Shown here piece by piece: positions 8,176-15,382 of a DNA stretch of 64,000 bases. The number at the start of each line of letters is the position of its first letter. The stretch's first letter is position 1. Both the position numbers and the translations under genes were made by a program. The notes beneath the pieces are model-generated. The model ran no database searches and was not told the origin of the DNA. It saw only the letters and a program-made list of their open reading frames with translations. The DNA comes from Allobrachymonas chironomi DSM 19884 (GTDB taxonomy: Bacteria; Pseudomonadota; Gammaproteobacteria; Burkholderiales; Burkholderiaceae_C), in the NCBI RefSeq assembly GCF_000374625.1, contig NZ_KB894766.1:248001-312000 (forward strand). The letters are read 5' to 3'.

Positions 8176-8853
8176 TCAAACGAACAGCGGGAGATCCTGC
8201 TCTACGAGGCTTATCAACTTTGGAGCGATTTGGCCACTGATCTTGACGGTGCCGTTCGCGGCAAATGAAATTTGCCCTCTCAGTCCACTCAAGACAAGCT
8301 CAAATACTGCAAGCTCGACCTTGTACTTTAGGCCAGCGAGAACTTCCATGTTCTCAACCACCATCCCCTCTTTGGACACGAACTCCATCCGAGCGACGAG
8401 GTCGTCAGCGAGAACTGTACCAATAACCTTCAAGCCTACGAGCTTGGAAGAATCGACCGAATTGAAAACGGAAGAGGGGCGTCCCTTGTCGAATGTCACC
8501 GATTTCGCAGTGAAGCCCATACCCACCAAGGTTTCGAGCGCGTTGAGGAGATCGCGGATATTTCTTCCAGCATTCTCAATTCTCAGGAAGATCAGGCCAT
8601 CCAACTCGATAACCGCAAAATCGGTAAAACTTACGCTTTCTATCTGCTCGTAGGTCGGCGTCCCTTCGGCATCCAGCTTGGTTACGACGACTCGTGATCG
8701 CCAAAGATACCGATAAGAGGCATCGCCACTGGGCGCTCGCGCAAACCCGTAAGCGGATTCAGGCTCGAAAGGGCAGCTGGCGACAATCACCGCCAAATCC
8801 CGAGAGCGGGCTGGCAGTTGAATACAAAACCACCGATACCTGATCTGCATCAT
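8176..8853 (-). CDS. Unknown protein, third gene of a three-gene operon
   Basis: A 225-aa protein that I do not recognise. It starts MMQIRYRWFCIQLPARSRDL and has no transmembrane segment, signal peptide or obvious catalytic motif. The sequence is of mixed alpha/beta character and rich in beta-branched residues, with repeated FELVLSGL and GLKYKVELAVF type strands. The start overlaps the stop of the gene before it (ATGA), so translation is coupled. Codon use is less GC-biased than in the core genome. Its position in the island, beside restriction and signalling defence genes, suggests a defence component; no direct evidence supports a particular activity. Confidence 0.7.
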   Translation of the reverse strand: MMQIRYRWFCIQLPARSRDLAVIVASCPFEPESAYGFARAPSGDASYRYLWRSRVVVTKLDAEGTPTYEQIESVSFTDFAVIELDGLIFLRIENAGRNIRDLLNALETLVGMGFTAKSVTFDKGRPSSVFNSVDSSKLVGLKVIGTVLADDLVARMEFVSKEGMVVENMEVLAGLKYKVELAVFELVLSGLRGQISFAANGTVKISGQIAPKLISLVEQDLPLFV

Positions 8854-9953
8854 TCGCTCCCGGTGTCAGGGCCCTGGAATTCAACTCGGAGCGCCGCAAC
8901 AAGGTCACGAGCCTTCGATTCAATGACCCGCGAGAAAACATCAATTTCATGCTTGTACGGTTGTCGTCGTCGCGTCGAGATTTTCCCCTCTTCGACGGGG
9001 AAGATGCCACTCAAAATGAATGAAAAACCCGTGCAATCCTTGAGATCAGAAAAACCCGCTTCAATGTCGTAGACATTGCCTGCCCCCATGGTCTCGGTTG
9101 CAGTCCACGCCATCTTGATGATGTAGTAATCTTCTTCATCAAGAAGTCCATTCAGGATTTCCGAACGACTGACTCCGTTGCCACGAAGAAAAACTCGTTC
9201 CACATGGGTTTCAGAACCCTCGGCATCCTCTTCCTCTTCGTCCACACCGTCCTGTTCTGGCTTTGCTTTGAATACATACACGTCAGTCACATCACGCCGT
9301 ACAAAGCCAGGCAATGAAATCGCCAGCTCATGAAAGAACTTGGATCGAAGCTTTGCCGACGGAACGTCGAACAACGCAACAACAACCTTGGTCAAGGGCT
9401 CCGAAGTCGACTTCTCCACCTTTGCCAATAGCGTTTCCCTGACTCCGTTCAGGTAGTCGTTCTGCGTATTTCGCACAACATACCCTGCCGGAGATTTGAC
9501 GAACTCAATGGTTCCATCACGAACTTGAACTTGCGAGAACTCGCTGCGCTTGTAATCGATCTGGGAGTATTGAACTCGAATGCTGAGATTGTCGCCCTCT
9601 CGCGTTACTTGCACTGTGTCGCCACTCGCCTCCATTTCTTTCTTCAACTGCTCAACGACGCCTTGCAGTTCGTCGGTATCACTTACCCCCGACACATCCA
9701 TTGACGTTGTGCGCTCACGTCTCGCGACGACCCCAAGTCTGGCCGCAATCTCCTTGTGGTCGTAGTAGTCGTGCGTTAGCGTGGAGAAGTATTTCGCAAG
9801 GTCTTCTCGCGGTGTCTTTTTGCTGACCACGATATTGCGGCGTTGGAACAGCCGAATGACCGTCGGCGTATCAACTTTATGCTGATTCAACGCATCGAAG
9901 ACGTTTTTATCACTCGCGTAATAAAGCGATGGACCATGAGCCCTCTTTTTCAT
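8850..9953 (-). CDS. Unknown protein, second gene of a three-gene operon
   Basis: A 367-aa protein of no family I can name. The N-terminus (MKKRAHGPSLYYASDKNVFD) is followed by a helical region with what may be a small helix-turn-helix (TPTVIRLFQRRNIVVSKKT). The middle has mixed strands and the region near residue 250 is highly acidic (DGVDEEEEDAEGSE). It is soluble by appearance. The ATG at 9953 is chosen over an upstream GTG at 9962 because it makes an ATGA overlap with the preceding gene, as at the next junction. The two 4-bp overlaps indicate a fixed-stoichiometry complex or system. AT-rich relative to the host genes. Confidence 0.7.
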   Translation of the reverse strand: MKKRAHGPSLYYASDKNVFDALNQHKVDTPTVIRLFQRRNIVVSKKTPREDLAKYFSTLTHDYYDHKEIAARLGVVARRERTTSMDVSGVSDTDELQGVVEQLKKEMEASGDTVQVTREGDNLSIRVQYSQIDYKRSEFSQVQVRDGTIEFVKSPAGYVVRNTQNDYLNGVRETLLAKVEKSTSEPLTKVVVALFDVPSAKLRSKFFHELAISLPGFVRRDVTDVYVFKAKPEQDGVDEEEEDAEGSETHVERVFLRGNGVSRSEILNGLLDEEDYYIIKMAWTATETMGAGNVYDIEAGFSDLKDCTGFSFILSGIFPVEEGKISTRRRQPYKHEIDVFSRVIESKARDLVAALRVEFQGPDTGSE

Positions 9954-10942
9954 TCCCGCCACCCCATATCTCCCGGGTTATACGTACTGGTCACGCTTGT
10001 GATTCGTTCGATCTGGATCTTCGCTAGAATTTCTTCACGCGCAGGATCAAACCCCCAGGCCTTTACATACTTCTTTTGTGCCGTGAGAAAGATGGATTTC
10101 AGATCATTGGGTGCGTTTGGGTCAGTGACGCGCAGCAAAATTCGCTCACCGGACTCCAGCATCTGGAACCTCGACAAACTGTCGAGAAAGTATTCGAACT
10201 CTTCTGGACTAGATGCAGGTGCGTTGTAATAGATAATGTAGCCCGCAGTCTGACTCTCCGTTGCGGCGTGCTTGATGATGATATAAGGTGCCGTCAGCGT
10301 CTCTACAGTTGCCGGCTGCGCCCAAACATCGCCCTGTCGGCGTGACATCACCAGATCAGGGTAATAGAACGTATATGTCTGCGGCAGTTCGCCTTCGCCT
10401 TTCAGGCGAAGAACGTCGTTCGCTATGCTGTACAGGCGCTGAATATCATGGGGCCCGAGGTAATGCAGTTGAGTTCCAGGTGCCACTGGAAGTGCTTGCA
10501 GATCGACCTTGTCGATAGCCTCATAAAACGGCTTGTCGTAGCCATTGTCATGATTGTGAACGAATAGCAGCCCACGAACCTCATACGCCTCTGATTCGTC
10601 AACGGAGTATTTTGACCTCCAAGAATCTGAGCCTCGCGCACAGTCAATCGTCATGCACAGTGATTTGAAGGCACTCCGCAATCTAGTAGAGTTAATTGAA
10701 TCAGCGGCGTAGCTCTTTAAATCAGTGTGGAGATAAACCGTCTTGCCTAAATATGGATCTTGGTACAAGAAAACAACATCGCCGGGATGGGTAGCCTTTG
10801 GTTTGCCACCTTCGCCGAGGTGCCTATCATTTGAGCACTCGAAGTTGTCATCCATCTTGGGGTGAATTCCCCACAAGAAATGCTTAAAAATATCCTTTGA
10901 AAGCCTCGGTGCGATTTCACCAATGTTTATTGTCTCCGCCAC
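9950..10942 (-). CDS. Unknown protein, first gene of a three-gene operon
   Basis: About 330 aa, not recognised. With the GTG at 10942 as start it reads MAETINIGEIAPRLSKDIFK, preceded at 4 nt by AGGAGG; the track upstream of this is open but reads through the IS relic and is not protein-like. Notable segments are HPGDVVFLYQDPYLGKTVYL, FVHNHDNGYDKPFYEAIDKV and a C-terminal FLTAQKKYVKAWGFDP. The Asp/His-containing LLFVHNHDNGYDK block could be catalytic, but this is speculation. No membrane segment. It heads the coupled operon of three genes and is separated by about 230 bp from the AlbA_2 gene, so it probably has its own promoter near 10950-11040. Confidence 0.65.
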   Translation of the reverse strand: MAETINIGEIAPRLSKDIFKHFLWGIHPKMDDNFECSNDRHLGEGGKPKATHPGDVVFLYQDPYLGKTVYLHTDLKSYAADSINSTRLRSAFKSLCMTIDCARGSDSWRSKYSVDESEAYEVRGLLFVHNHDNGYDKPFYEAIDKVDLQALPVAPGTQLHYLGPHDIQRLYSIANDVLRLKGEGELPQTYTFYYPDLVMSRRQGDVWAQPATVETLTAPYIIIKHAATESQTAGYIIYYNAPASSPEEFEYFLDSLSRFQMLESGERILLRVTDPNAPNDLKSIFLTAQKKYVKAWGFDPAREEILAKIQIERITSVTSTYNPGDMGWRE

Positions 10943-11041
10943 AACTCCTCCTTCTTGTTTGGCTGCTACGGAGGCTTGAGCACCAGCGACGCCCCCGCCG
11001 GAAATTAGAGCATATTCCACACGTGCGATTGCGCCATGAAG

Positions 11042-11080
11042 TGAATCGACCCGGATCCTGTAGACACCTACGAGCCTCAG
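11042..11080 (+). repeat. Orphan end of the IS3-type element
   Basis: 39 bp starting TGAATCGACCCGGATCCTG, nearly identical and in the same orientation to the left terminal region of the IS at 20939-20977 (differences at only a couple of positions). Similarity stops abruptly after the shared GAGCCTCAG. No transposase or partner end is nearby. It lies in the gap between the AlbA_2 gene and the three-gene operon, where nothing else is recognisable (10943-11171). Confidence 0.75.
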
Positions 11081-11171
11081 GGCGGACGGTTGCCGCTCGA
11101 AAAAGTGACGTGTGCACCTCGGCAGGTTGCTGCGGGCTTGCAGGTGCTTTTTCAGCAAAGCCGCTTTTGAC

Positions 11172-12587
11172 TCACGCGCCCGGATGCGTCTCCAGCCATC
11201 GCCGCCCAAGGGCCGTCAGGCGGTAACGCTGCTTGCTGCTGCGCGGCTTGTCGGGCAGGGTCATTTCCACTAGGCCTGATCCGAGGGCTGGCAGCAGGTA
11301 GGCTTTGCGGAAGTGCTCGTCGTTTTTGAGTGCCAACCCCTCCTGCAGTTCTTGGCGGGACATCTCCCCAACCAGCACCCGTAGCACGCGCTCAACTTCC
11401 GTGGTGACTTCCGTGGTGACTTCCGTGGTGACTTCCATGGTGCTCATCACCGGCCTCGGAATCACTGCCCTGAACTCATTGCCCGCCACATCATCCACCA
11501 GCCGGGTTTCCGGCCAGTCTTGCAGCACGCGCGGGATGCCGGTGCCGATGCCTCGGTACGGCAGGATGCTGATCGCGTGATGGGTCAAGGTGGGGTTGCG
11601 CCGGTTCGACTTGCCCTGCCGAATTTGCTCCGTACTCAGGCTGTCGGGCAGATGGCCAGGGCTGATGATCTCGATGCGATCGGCAAAAATCAGCAAACGA
11701 ACCGAGGCGCTGGTGAAGTAGTCACGGTGGATCAGCGCGTTGACCAGCAATTCGATGATGGCCTGTTCCGGCACTTCCAGCAGGCCCAGGGAGTTGAAAT
11801 TCTGGTCACGCTGGACATGGTGCAGGTTGCGCTTGATAAACCCCAGGCTGCGCTGGTACTGCTCCAACAGCGTGCCGTCGATGTCTTCGCTGTCCAGATA
11901 GTGGTGACTGGCCAGTGACGTGCCGGGGAAGGCCACGGCCTTGACCATGAACGCAGGCCGGTAACGCTGCGGGTGCTTGCCAAACAGCAGCACGCCCGCG
12001 AGGTTCAGCTCCTGCCCGTCACCCAATCCGATGTTTTGCAAGGCCTGCTGCAAAGGTTGGTCGGGCAACTGGCCGTAGCGCCGATTGAAGTAGTCGTTGA
12101 ACGCCTTTTCGTCGATGTCGGCGGCGCAGGTGCCTTCCACCGGAATCACATCGGCGTAGATCAACCCGGAGCGCTGGAACAAGCGCTGGATTTCCTCCCG
12201 CGCCGTGACGTGGCGCTTGTCCGAGCCACTCTTGACCCAGATGCGCCCCTGGCTATCCAGGTAAGGCTTGCTCAGGCCATTGGGCACAGTGACGGCGATC
12301 ACGATGCCTTGCGCCGTCTGGATGTTCTCGGTGGTCGGATGAACCGGCGGGCGAACGTTCTGCGACGCGGCATTCGAGATCAGCTGGTTCAAGCGGCGCA
12401 CGTTGACCGCGTCCAGCCCGGTCACCTTGCCGTTGTCGTCCACGCCCAGCAGCAACAGGCCGCCGCCGCTGTTGGCGAACGCAGCCAGTTCCGCCGCGAT
12501 GCTGTCGGCGTTGGTCTCGTCGCGCTTGAACTGGTGGCGGCTGTCTTCGCCGCGCGCGAGAATCGACAGAAGTTCAGCCTCGTTCAT
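11172..12587 (-). CDS. AlbA_2 (Schlafen-type) / ATP-binding HATPase_c_4 protein
   Basis: A 471-aa protein with an N-terminal AlbA_2 domain (about residues 5-130: EDSRHQFKRDET, ELAAFANSGGGLLLLGVDD and a later IWVKSGSDKRHVTAREE). A GHKL-type ATPase region follows (IIELLVNALIHRDY and a DRIEIISPGHLPDSL block, about 255-315), and a winged-helix C-terminus (RSSKQRYRLTALGRRWLE). This is the layout of COG2865 'putative transcriptional regulator' proteins, often found beside defence genes; AlbA_2 is related to Schlafen nucleases. A 12-bp tandem repeat encodes (TTEV)n between the last two domains. It is the last gene of the long defence operon, starting 6 bp after the TIR-like gene. Confidence 0.88.
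   Translation of the reverse strand: MNEAELLSILARGEDSRHQFKRDETNADSIAAELAAFANSGGGLLLLGVDDNGKVTGLDAVNVRRLNQLISNAASQNVRPPVHPTTENIQTAQGIVIAVTVPNGLSKPYLDSQGRIWVKSGSDKRHVTAREEIQRLFQRSGLIYADVIPVEGTCAADIDEKAFNDYFNRRYGQLPDQPLQQALQNIGLGDGQELNLAGVLLFGKHPQRYRPAFMVKAVAFPGTSLASHHYLDSEDIDGTLLEQYQRSLGFIKRNLHHVQRDQNFNSLGLLEVPEQAIIELLVNALIHRDYFTSASVRLLIFADRIEIISPGHLPDSLSTEQIRQGKSNRRNPTLTHHAISILPYRGIGTGIPRVLQDWPETRLVDDVAGNEFRAVIPRPVMSTMEVTTEVTTEVTTEVERVLRVLVGEMSRQELQEGLALKNDEHFRKAYLLPALGSGLVEMTLPDKPRSSKQRYRLTALGRRWLETHPGA
11395..11442. repeat. 12-bp in-frame tandem repeat, four copies
   Basis: Three identical copies of ACTTCCGTGGTG and a fourth with a single G-to-A change, all inside the AlbA_2 gene. Each unit adds the four residues T-T-E-V to a linker, so copy-number change would alter linker length without breaking the frame. 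Confidence 0.9.
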
Positions 12588-12593
12588 TCGAGA

Positions 12594-13094
12594 TCATCTC
12601 TTGGTACTCGCATCCTCAATTGCCTTCATCAACGCGGCGTGCTCCCACTTCACGGCTTTGCAGCCGTTCTGCTGAAACGCCGGAGGCATGTTGGCTGGGG
12701 TCTTGTCGCCCTTGTAAACGCCGACGACGCCTTTTCCTCGTTTGACGCTTTCCTCGATCTCCCAGTTCACCCACTTGCTGGAGGCCGTCTTGTCGGAGAG
12801 GTAAACCACCGTCACCGAGCAGCGGTCAATCTTCTCGCGGATTTGCCGCTTGATGTAGTCGGCATTGGTGCTGTCGAAGGGTTCTTTCACCGAGTGGTCG
12901 TCGAACTGCAAATCCACCTTGTCGTTCTTCGCTTGCCCACGAAACAGATTCACTTCGTTCAAATCTTCGTGATCGAAGCTGATGAAAACGTGTCGGCTGC
13001 TGTCGTTCTTTGCTGCCGTGAGTTTCTGCTTCACCCGTTCTTCAAGGCTCTTGATGTCAGAGCCATACAACCCGCCGCCAGTGCTTCCGCCCAT
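12594..13094 (-). CDS. TIR-like (ThsB-type, DUF1863) protein with Gly-rich N-terminus
   Basis: A 166-aa protein of the TIR-like family that includes ThsB of Thoeris (Pfam TIR-like, PF08937). The core starts at about residue 34 with HVFISFDHED; a VKEPFDSTNADYIKRQIREK block and VTVVYLSDKTASSKWVNWEI follow, including W108 and the likely catalytic-region Glu112. TIR proteins of this type sense phage and make ADP-ribose-derived signals. The N-terminus is striking: MGGSTGGGLYGSD, so Met removal exposes Gly-Gly. The start at 13094 lies one base after the stop of the QueC-like gene; a longer in-frame start is within that gene and unlikely. Family call is strong, enzymatic activity is inference. Confidence 0.88.
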   Translation of the reverse strand: MGGSTGGGLYGSDIKSLEERVKQKLTAAKNDSSRHVFISFDHEDLNEVNLFRGQAKNDKVDLQFDDHSVKEPFDSTNADYIKRQIREKIDRCSVTVVYLSDKTASSKWVNWEIEESVKRGKGVVGVYKGDKTPANMPPAFQQNGCKAVKWEHAALMKAIEDASTKR

Positions 13095-13095
13095 G

Positions 13096-13689
13096 TCATT
13101 TCTCCTCGTCGAATTGAAACTCCAAGCAGGCGATGCACCGTCCGCAAGGTTCTGAATTTCCGGTGTGGCACGAGTAGGTGCCGGTGATGCCTTTGCCTTG
13201 TGCGAGCCGGACAACATCCGCCTTCCCGAACTCGATCAAAGGCGCCAGCACCTTGATATGCCGCCCCATCGCGGTAGCGATAGTGGCTTCAGCCTGCATC
13301 ACGAACTGTGGTTTTTGATCGGGGAACAGACTGAACTCCTCGGCCAGCAGGCCGATGGCTACCGCCGATGCACCCTGTTGATAGGCATACGCGCTACCCA
13401 TCAACAAGAACATCAGGTTGCGGCCTGGAGTGAAGGCATCGGTCTTGATGTCCAGTTCTTTGCGGGTCAGGCCAGATGCAATGACATGCCCGAACCCTGA
13501 CAAATCCATACGCACCGGCACAGGAAGCCCCAAAGCTTCGTGGACGAGCTTGCAGGTTTCCCATTCCTTGCGAGCTGCCCGCTGACCGTAGTCGATGAAC
13601 AGCGGGAAGTGCTCGATGCCTTCTTCCTTCGCCAATACACCGATGAGCGTCGAATCAAGGCCACCGGAAACCAAGCTCACGAAACTCAT
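13096..13689 (-). CDS. QueC-like (7-cyano-7-deazaguanine synthase family) enzyme, type IV CBASS Cap9-like
   Basis: A 197-aa PP-loop ATPase of the QueC/ExsB family. The ATP-binding motif SGGLDST is at residues 8-14, the conserved GRNLMFL follows in the middle, and the zinc site is intact with Cys174, Cys182, Cys185 and Cys188 (CX7CX2CX2C). QueC proper makes preQ0 for queuosine, but no other queuosine genes are present. Instead it overlaps the OGG-like gene by ATGA and is followed by the TIR-like gene. The context is the QueC, TGT and OGG set of type IV CBASS. From memory, related enzymes in CBASS and Qat systems attach a 7-deazaguanine to a protein N-terminal glycine; I infer a similar job here. 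Confidence 0.9.
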   Translation of the reverse strand: MSFVSLVSGGLDSTLIGVLAKEEGIEHFPLFIDYGQRAARKEWETCKLVHEALGLPVPVRMDLSGFGHVIASGLTRKELDIKTDAFTPGRNLMFLLMGSAYAYQQGASAVAIGLLAEEFSLFPDQKPQFVMQAEATIATAMGRHIKVLAPLIEFGKADVVRLAQGKGITGTYSCHTGNSEPCGRCIACLEFQFDEEK

Positions 13690-14402
13690 ATGAACGCCTC
13701 CTTCTTGGCCACGCGCATGGTCAGCCACGTTGCCAGATCGACGCAGCCAACCGAATGGCCGAACTCGGCCGCAATCTCCCGAAAGGTGTCCTCGATTTCC
13801 TCGTAGAACGACAGATGTCCAAGCTTGCTGGAAGACAGCGACAAACCACGCGCCAGTTGCAAATAGTCCAGCACATGAACGTCCAGCACAGCAAGGTCGG
13901 CGCAATAGTCCACACGCCGCAGGAATAAACTGGCCTGTTTGGGGCCGAAGCCCCAAACGTGCTGTGTCAGGGTTTCTCGGGCTTCCCTTGCGCTTTCGGC
14001 ATCGAACAAGAATCCACGGATCGTTCGGGACTGTCCATAAATCTCGACGATAGTCGTGGCAAGGAGGGATGCCAGCCGGTTCTTGAAACGTGGCCGCGCC
14101 CACCGCTGCGTTCCATCGCCCTTGGGCATGGGCAACGGATCGGACAGAGCCTCAACCACCTTCCGCTCGATGACTTCCACGCTTCTGCCGCGTGGCGCGG
14201 GCTGGAGCAACCTCCGTTCGCGCAGCCGATCCGCCGTTGCTATAGCCATCTCGAACACCATCTGGCTGCCGAAAATACAAACCGCCGCTTCGTACAGCAA
14301 TTCTTCTTCCGTCATCAATCGCCAGTTCTGCATGGCCGACGCATGGGACTTGACCTCAAGGCACATCTCACGAATGGTCTGGTTGATGATGGCAACAGTC
14401 AT
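13686..14402 (-). CDS. OGG-like HhH DNA glycosylase/lyase, type IV CBASS Cap11-like
   Basis: A 238-aa protein of the HhH-GPD superfamily that resembles archaeal Ogg2 and OGG1 enzymes. The helix-hairpin-helix reads WGFGPKQASLFLRRV with the catalytic-position Lys155, and the Asp174 in LAVLDVHVLDYL is 19 residues further, the spacing seen between the catalytic Lys and Asp of OGG1. So the active site looks intact. In type IV CBASS a protein of this kind accompanies the QueC-like and TGT-like proteins. Both ends overlap neighbours by 4 bp (ATGA), so the three are translated as a unit. Whether it acts on a modified base in DNA or on a modified protein is unknown. Confidence 0.85.
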   Translation of the reverse strand: MTVAIINQTIREMCLEVKSHASAMQNWRLMTEEELLYEAAVCIFGSQMVFEMAIATADRLRERRLLQPAPRGRSVEVIERKVVEALSDPLPMPKGDGTQRWARPRFKNRLASLLATTIVEIYGQSRTIRGFLFDAESAREARETLTQHVWGFGPKQASLFLRRVDYCADLAVLDVHVLDYLQLARGLSLSSSKLGHLSFYEEIEDTFREIAAEFGHSVGCVDLATWLTMRVAKKEAFI

Positions 14403-15382
14403 GGCTGGCTCCAGCCTGCAACATCGGCGATGTATCGAAACGCACGAGGAGAAAGATTGGAACGGCAGAATTCGTTCAGTCGGCCTTGGCCTGCCGCGTC
14501 ACGCAGTCTTCGCATCCAGTCGGCGAAGAACTCAAGGTTGTGGGCAAGTGTGCGTGCTTGAAATGACAAGCTGGCATCGTCGCCCCATGCCGTTTGTCCG
14601 GCAAAAAAATCGGCTTGTGAAAGGTGATAGAGCAAGCCTGTTTCATGATCAACCACCGTTTGGCACCACTCCAACCCGTCGAAGCTGTCGGCGCCCATTG
14701 CCGAATACAACCCGATGGAGATGGGGTTGCCTGTGCCCAGCAGATGTAGAACGACGTAGCGCCCGAGTTCGTTCAGCGCTGCCCGGATGGTCTGCACAGC
14801 ACGGGCGCGATCAAGAATTCCGTCACCGAGTCGGCGTTCTGGAACCGCCACCATCGTGACGCCGGTTTCAGCGGCGACCGCCGCACACAGCGCGGGCAAT
14901 TCATTTGCCGAGGCGTGGACGATTGGGACGATCTGGCAGGAGCCTGCTGCGGCTTGATCCGCTCGCCAGCGCTCCACGATCAAAGCAACGTGCTCGTCCG
15001 CATTCGCTGGCGGCTGTTGCTCATCGAAGCCGAAGGCCAGGTCACAAGGGAATTTCCTCAACATCTTGTGAAAGTCGGCCTGTTTCCAGTCCGACTGCGC
15101 ATCCTTCCAGAAGCTTTCGTAATTGCCGGAATCCATCAAGGTAACGATTCCTGCCTGACGAGCAGATGCCAGCGCATCGCGCGCCGGCTGTGGTTGCTCG
15201 ATGCCAGCCAGATCAAAGGCCGACACGAGAAACTGACCTTTCAATCTGCCCAGTGATGACAAGAGTTGCAAATACTCCTGCGGGCGCAGTGCCGTCTTGA
15301 CGGAGGAGATGGAAGGAAAATACACGGGTAACGGCAGAACCCGTGTTCCGACGGTCAACCCAGTAGGACGCGCGACAGTCAT
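14399..15382 (-). CDS. tRNA-guanine transglycosylase-like protein, type IV CBASS Cap10-like
   Basis: A 327-aa divergent relative of TGT. The DSG of the catalytic Asp loop is retained (TLMDSGNYESFW, Asp84), and a central LHLLGTGNPISIGLYSAMGAD resembles the TGT barrel core. A later Asp is present (SFDGLEW), and the C-terminal HNLEFF and GRLNEF match the end of TGT, including the zinc-site His. The three zinc-binding cysteines of TGT (CxCxxC) are absent. This is expected for Cap10-type proteins that handle a protein partner rather than tRNA. The ATG at 15382 gives a TGATG overlap with the SLATT gene; a GTG at 15385 is an alternative. Confidence 0.85.
   Translation of the reverse strand: MTVARPTGLTVGTRVLPLPVYFPSISSVKTALRPQEYLQLLSSLGRLKGQFLVSAFDLAGIEQPQPARDALASARQAGIVTLMDSGNYESFWKDAQSDWKQADFHKMLRKFPCDLAFGFDEQQPPANADEHVALIVERWRADQAAAGSCQIVPIVHASANELPALCAAVAAETGVTMVAVPERRLGDGILDRARAVQTIRAALNELGRYVVLHLLGTGNPISIGLYSAMGADSFDGLEWCQTVVDHETGLLYHLSQADFFAGQTAWGDDASLSFQARTLAHNLEFFADWMRRLRDAAGQGRLNEFCRSNLSPRAFRYIADVAGWSQP

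Noticed and set aside
11172-12587. AlbA_2 protein as an RecG DNA helicase
   Set aside because: It has no helicase motifs; only the small HATPase_c_4 region and winged helix that give such annotations.
13096-15382. QueC, TGT and OGG as a queuosine pathway or a dpd-type DNA modification cluster
   Set aside because: There are no QueD, QueE, QueF, QueA or Dpd partners; the TGT-like protein lacks zinc cysteines; the neighbours are TIR and SLATT, so a CBASS-like cassette is the better reading.
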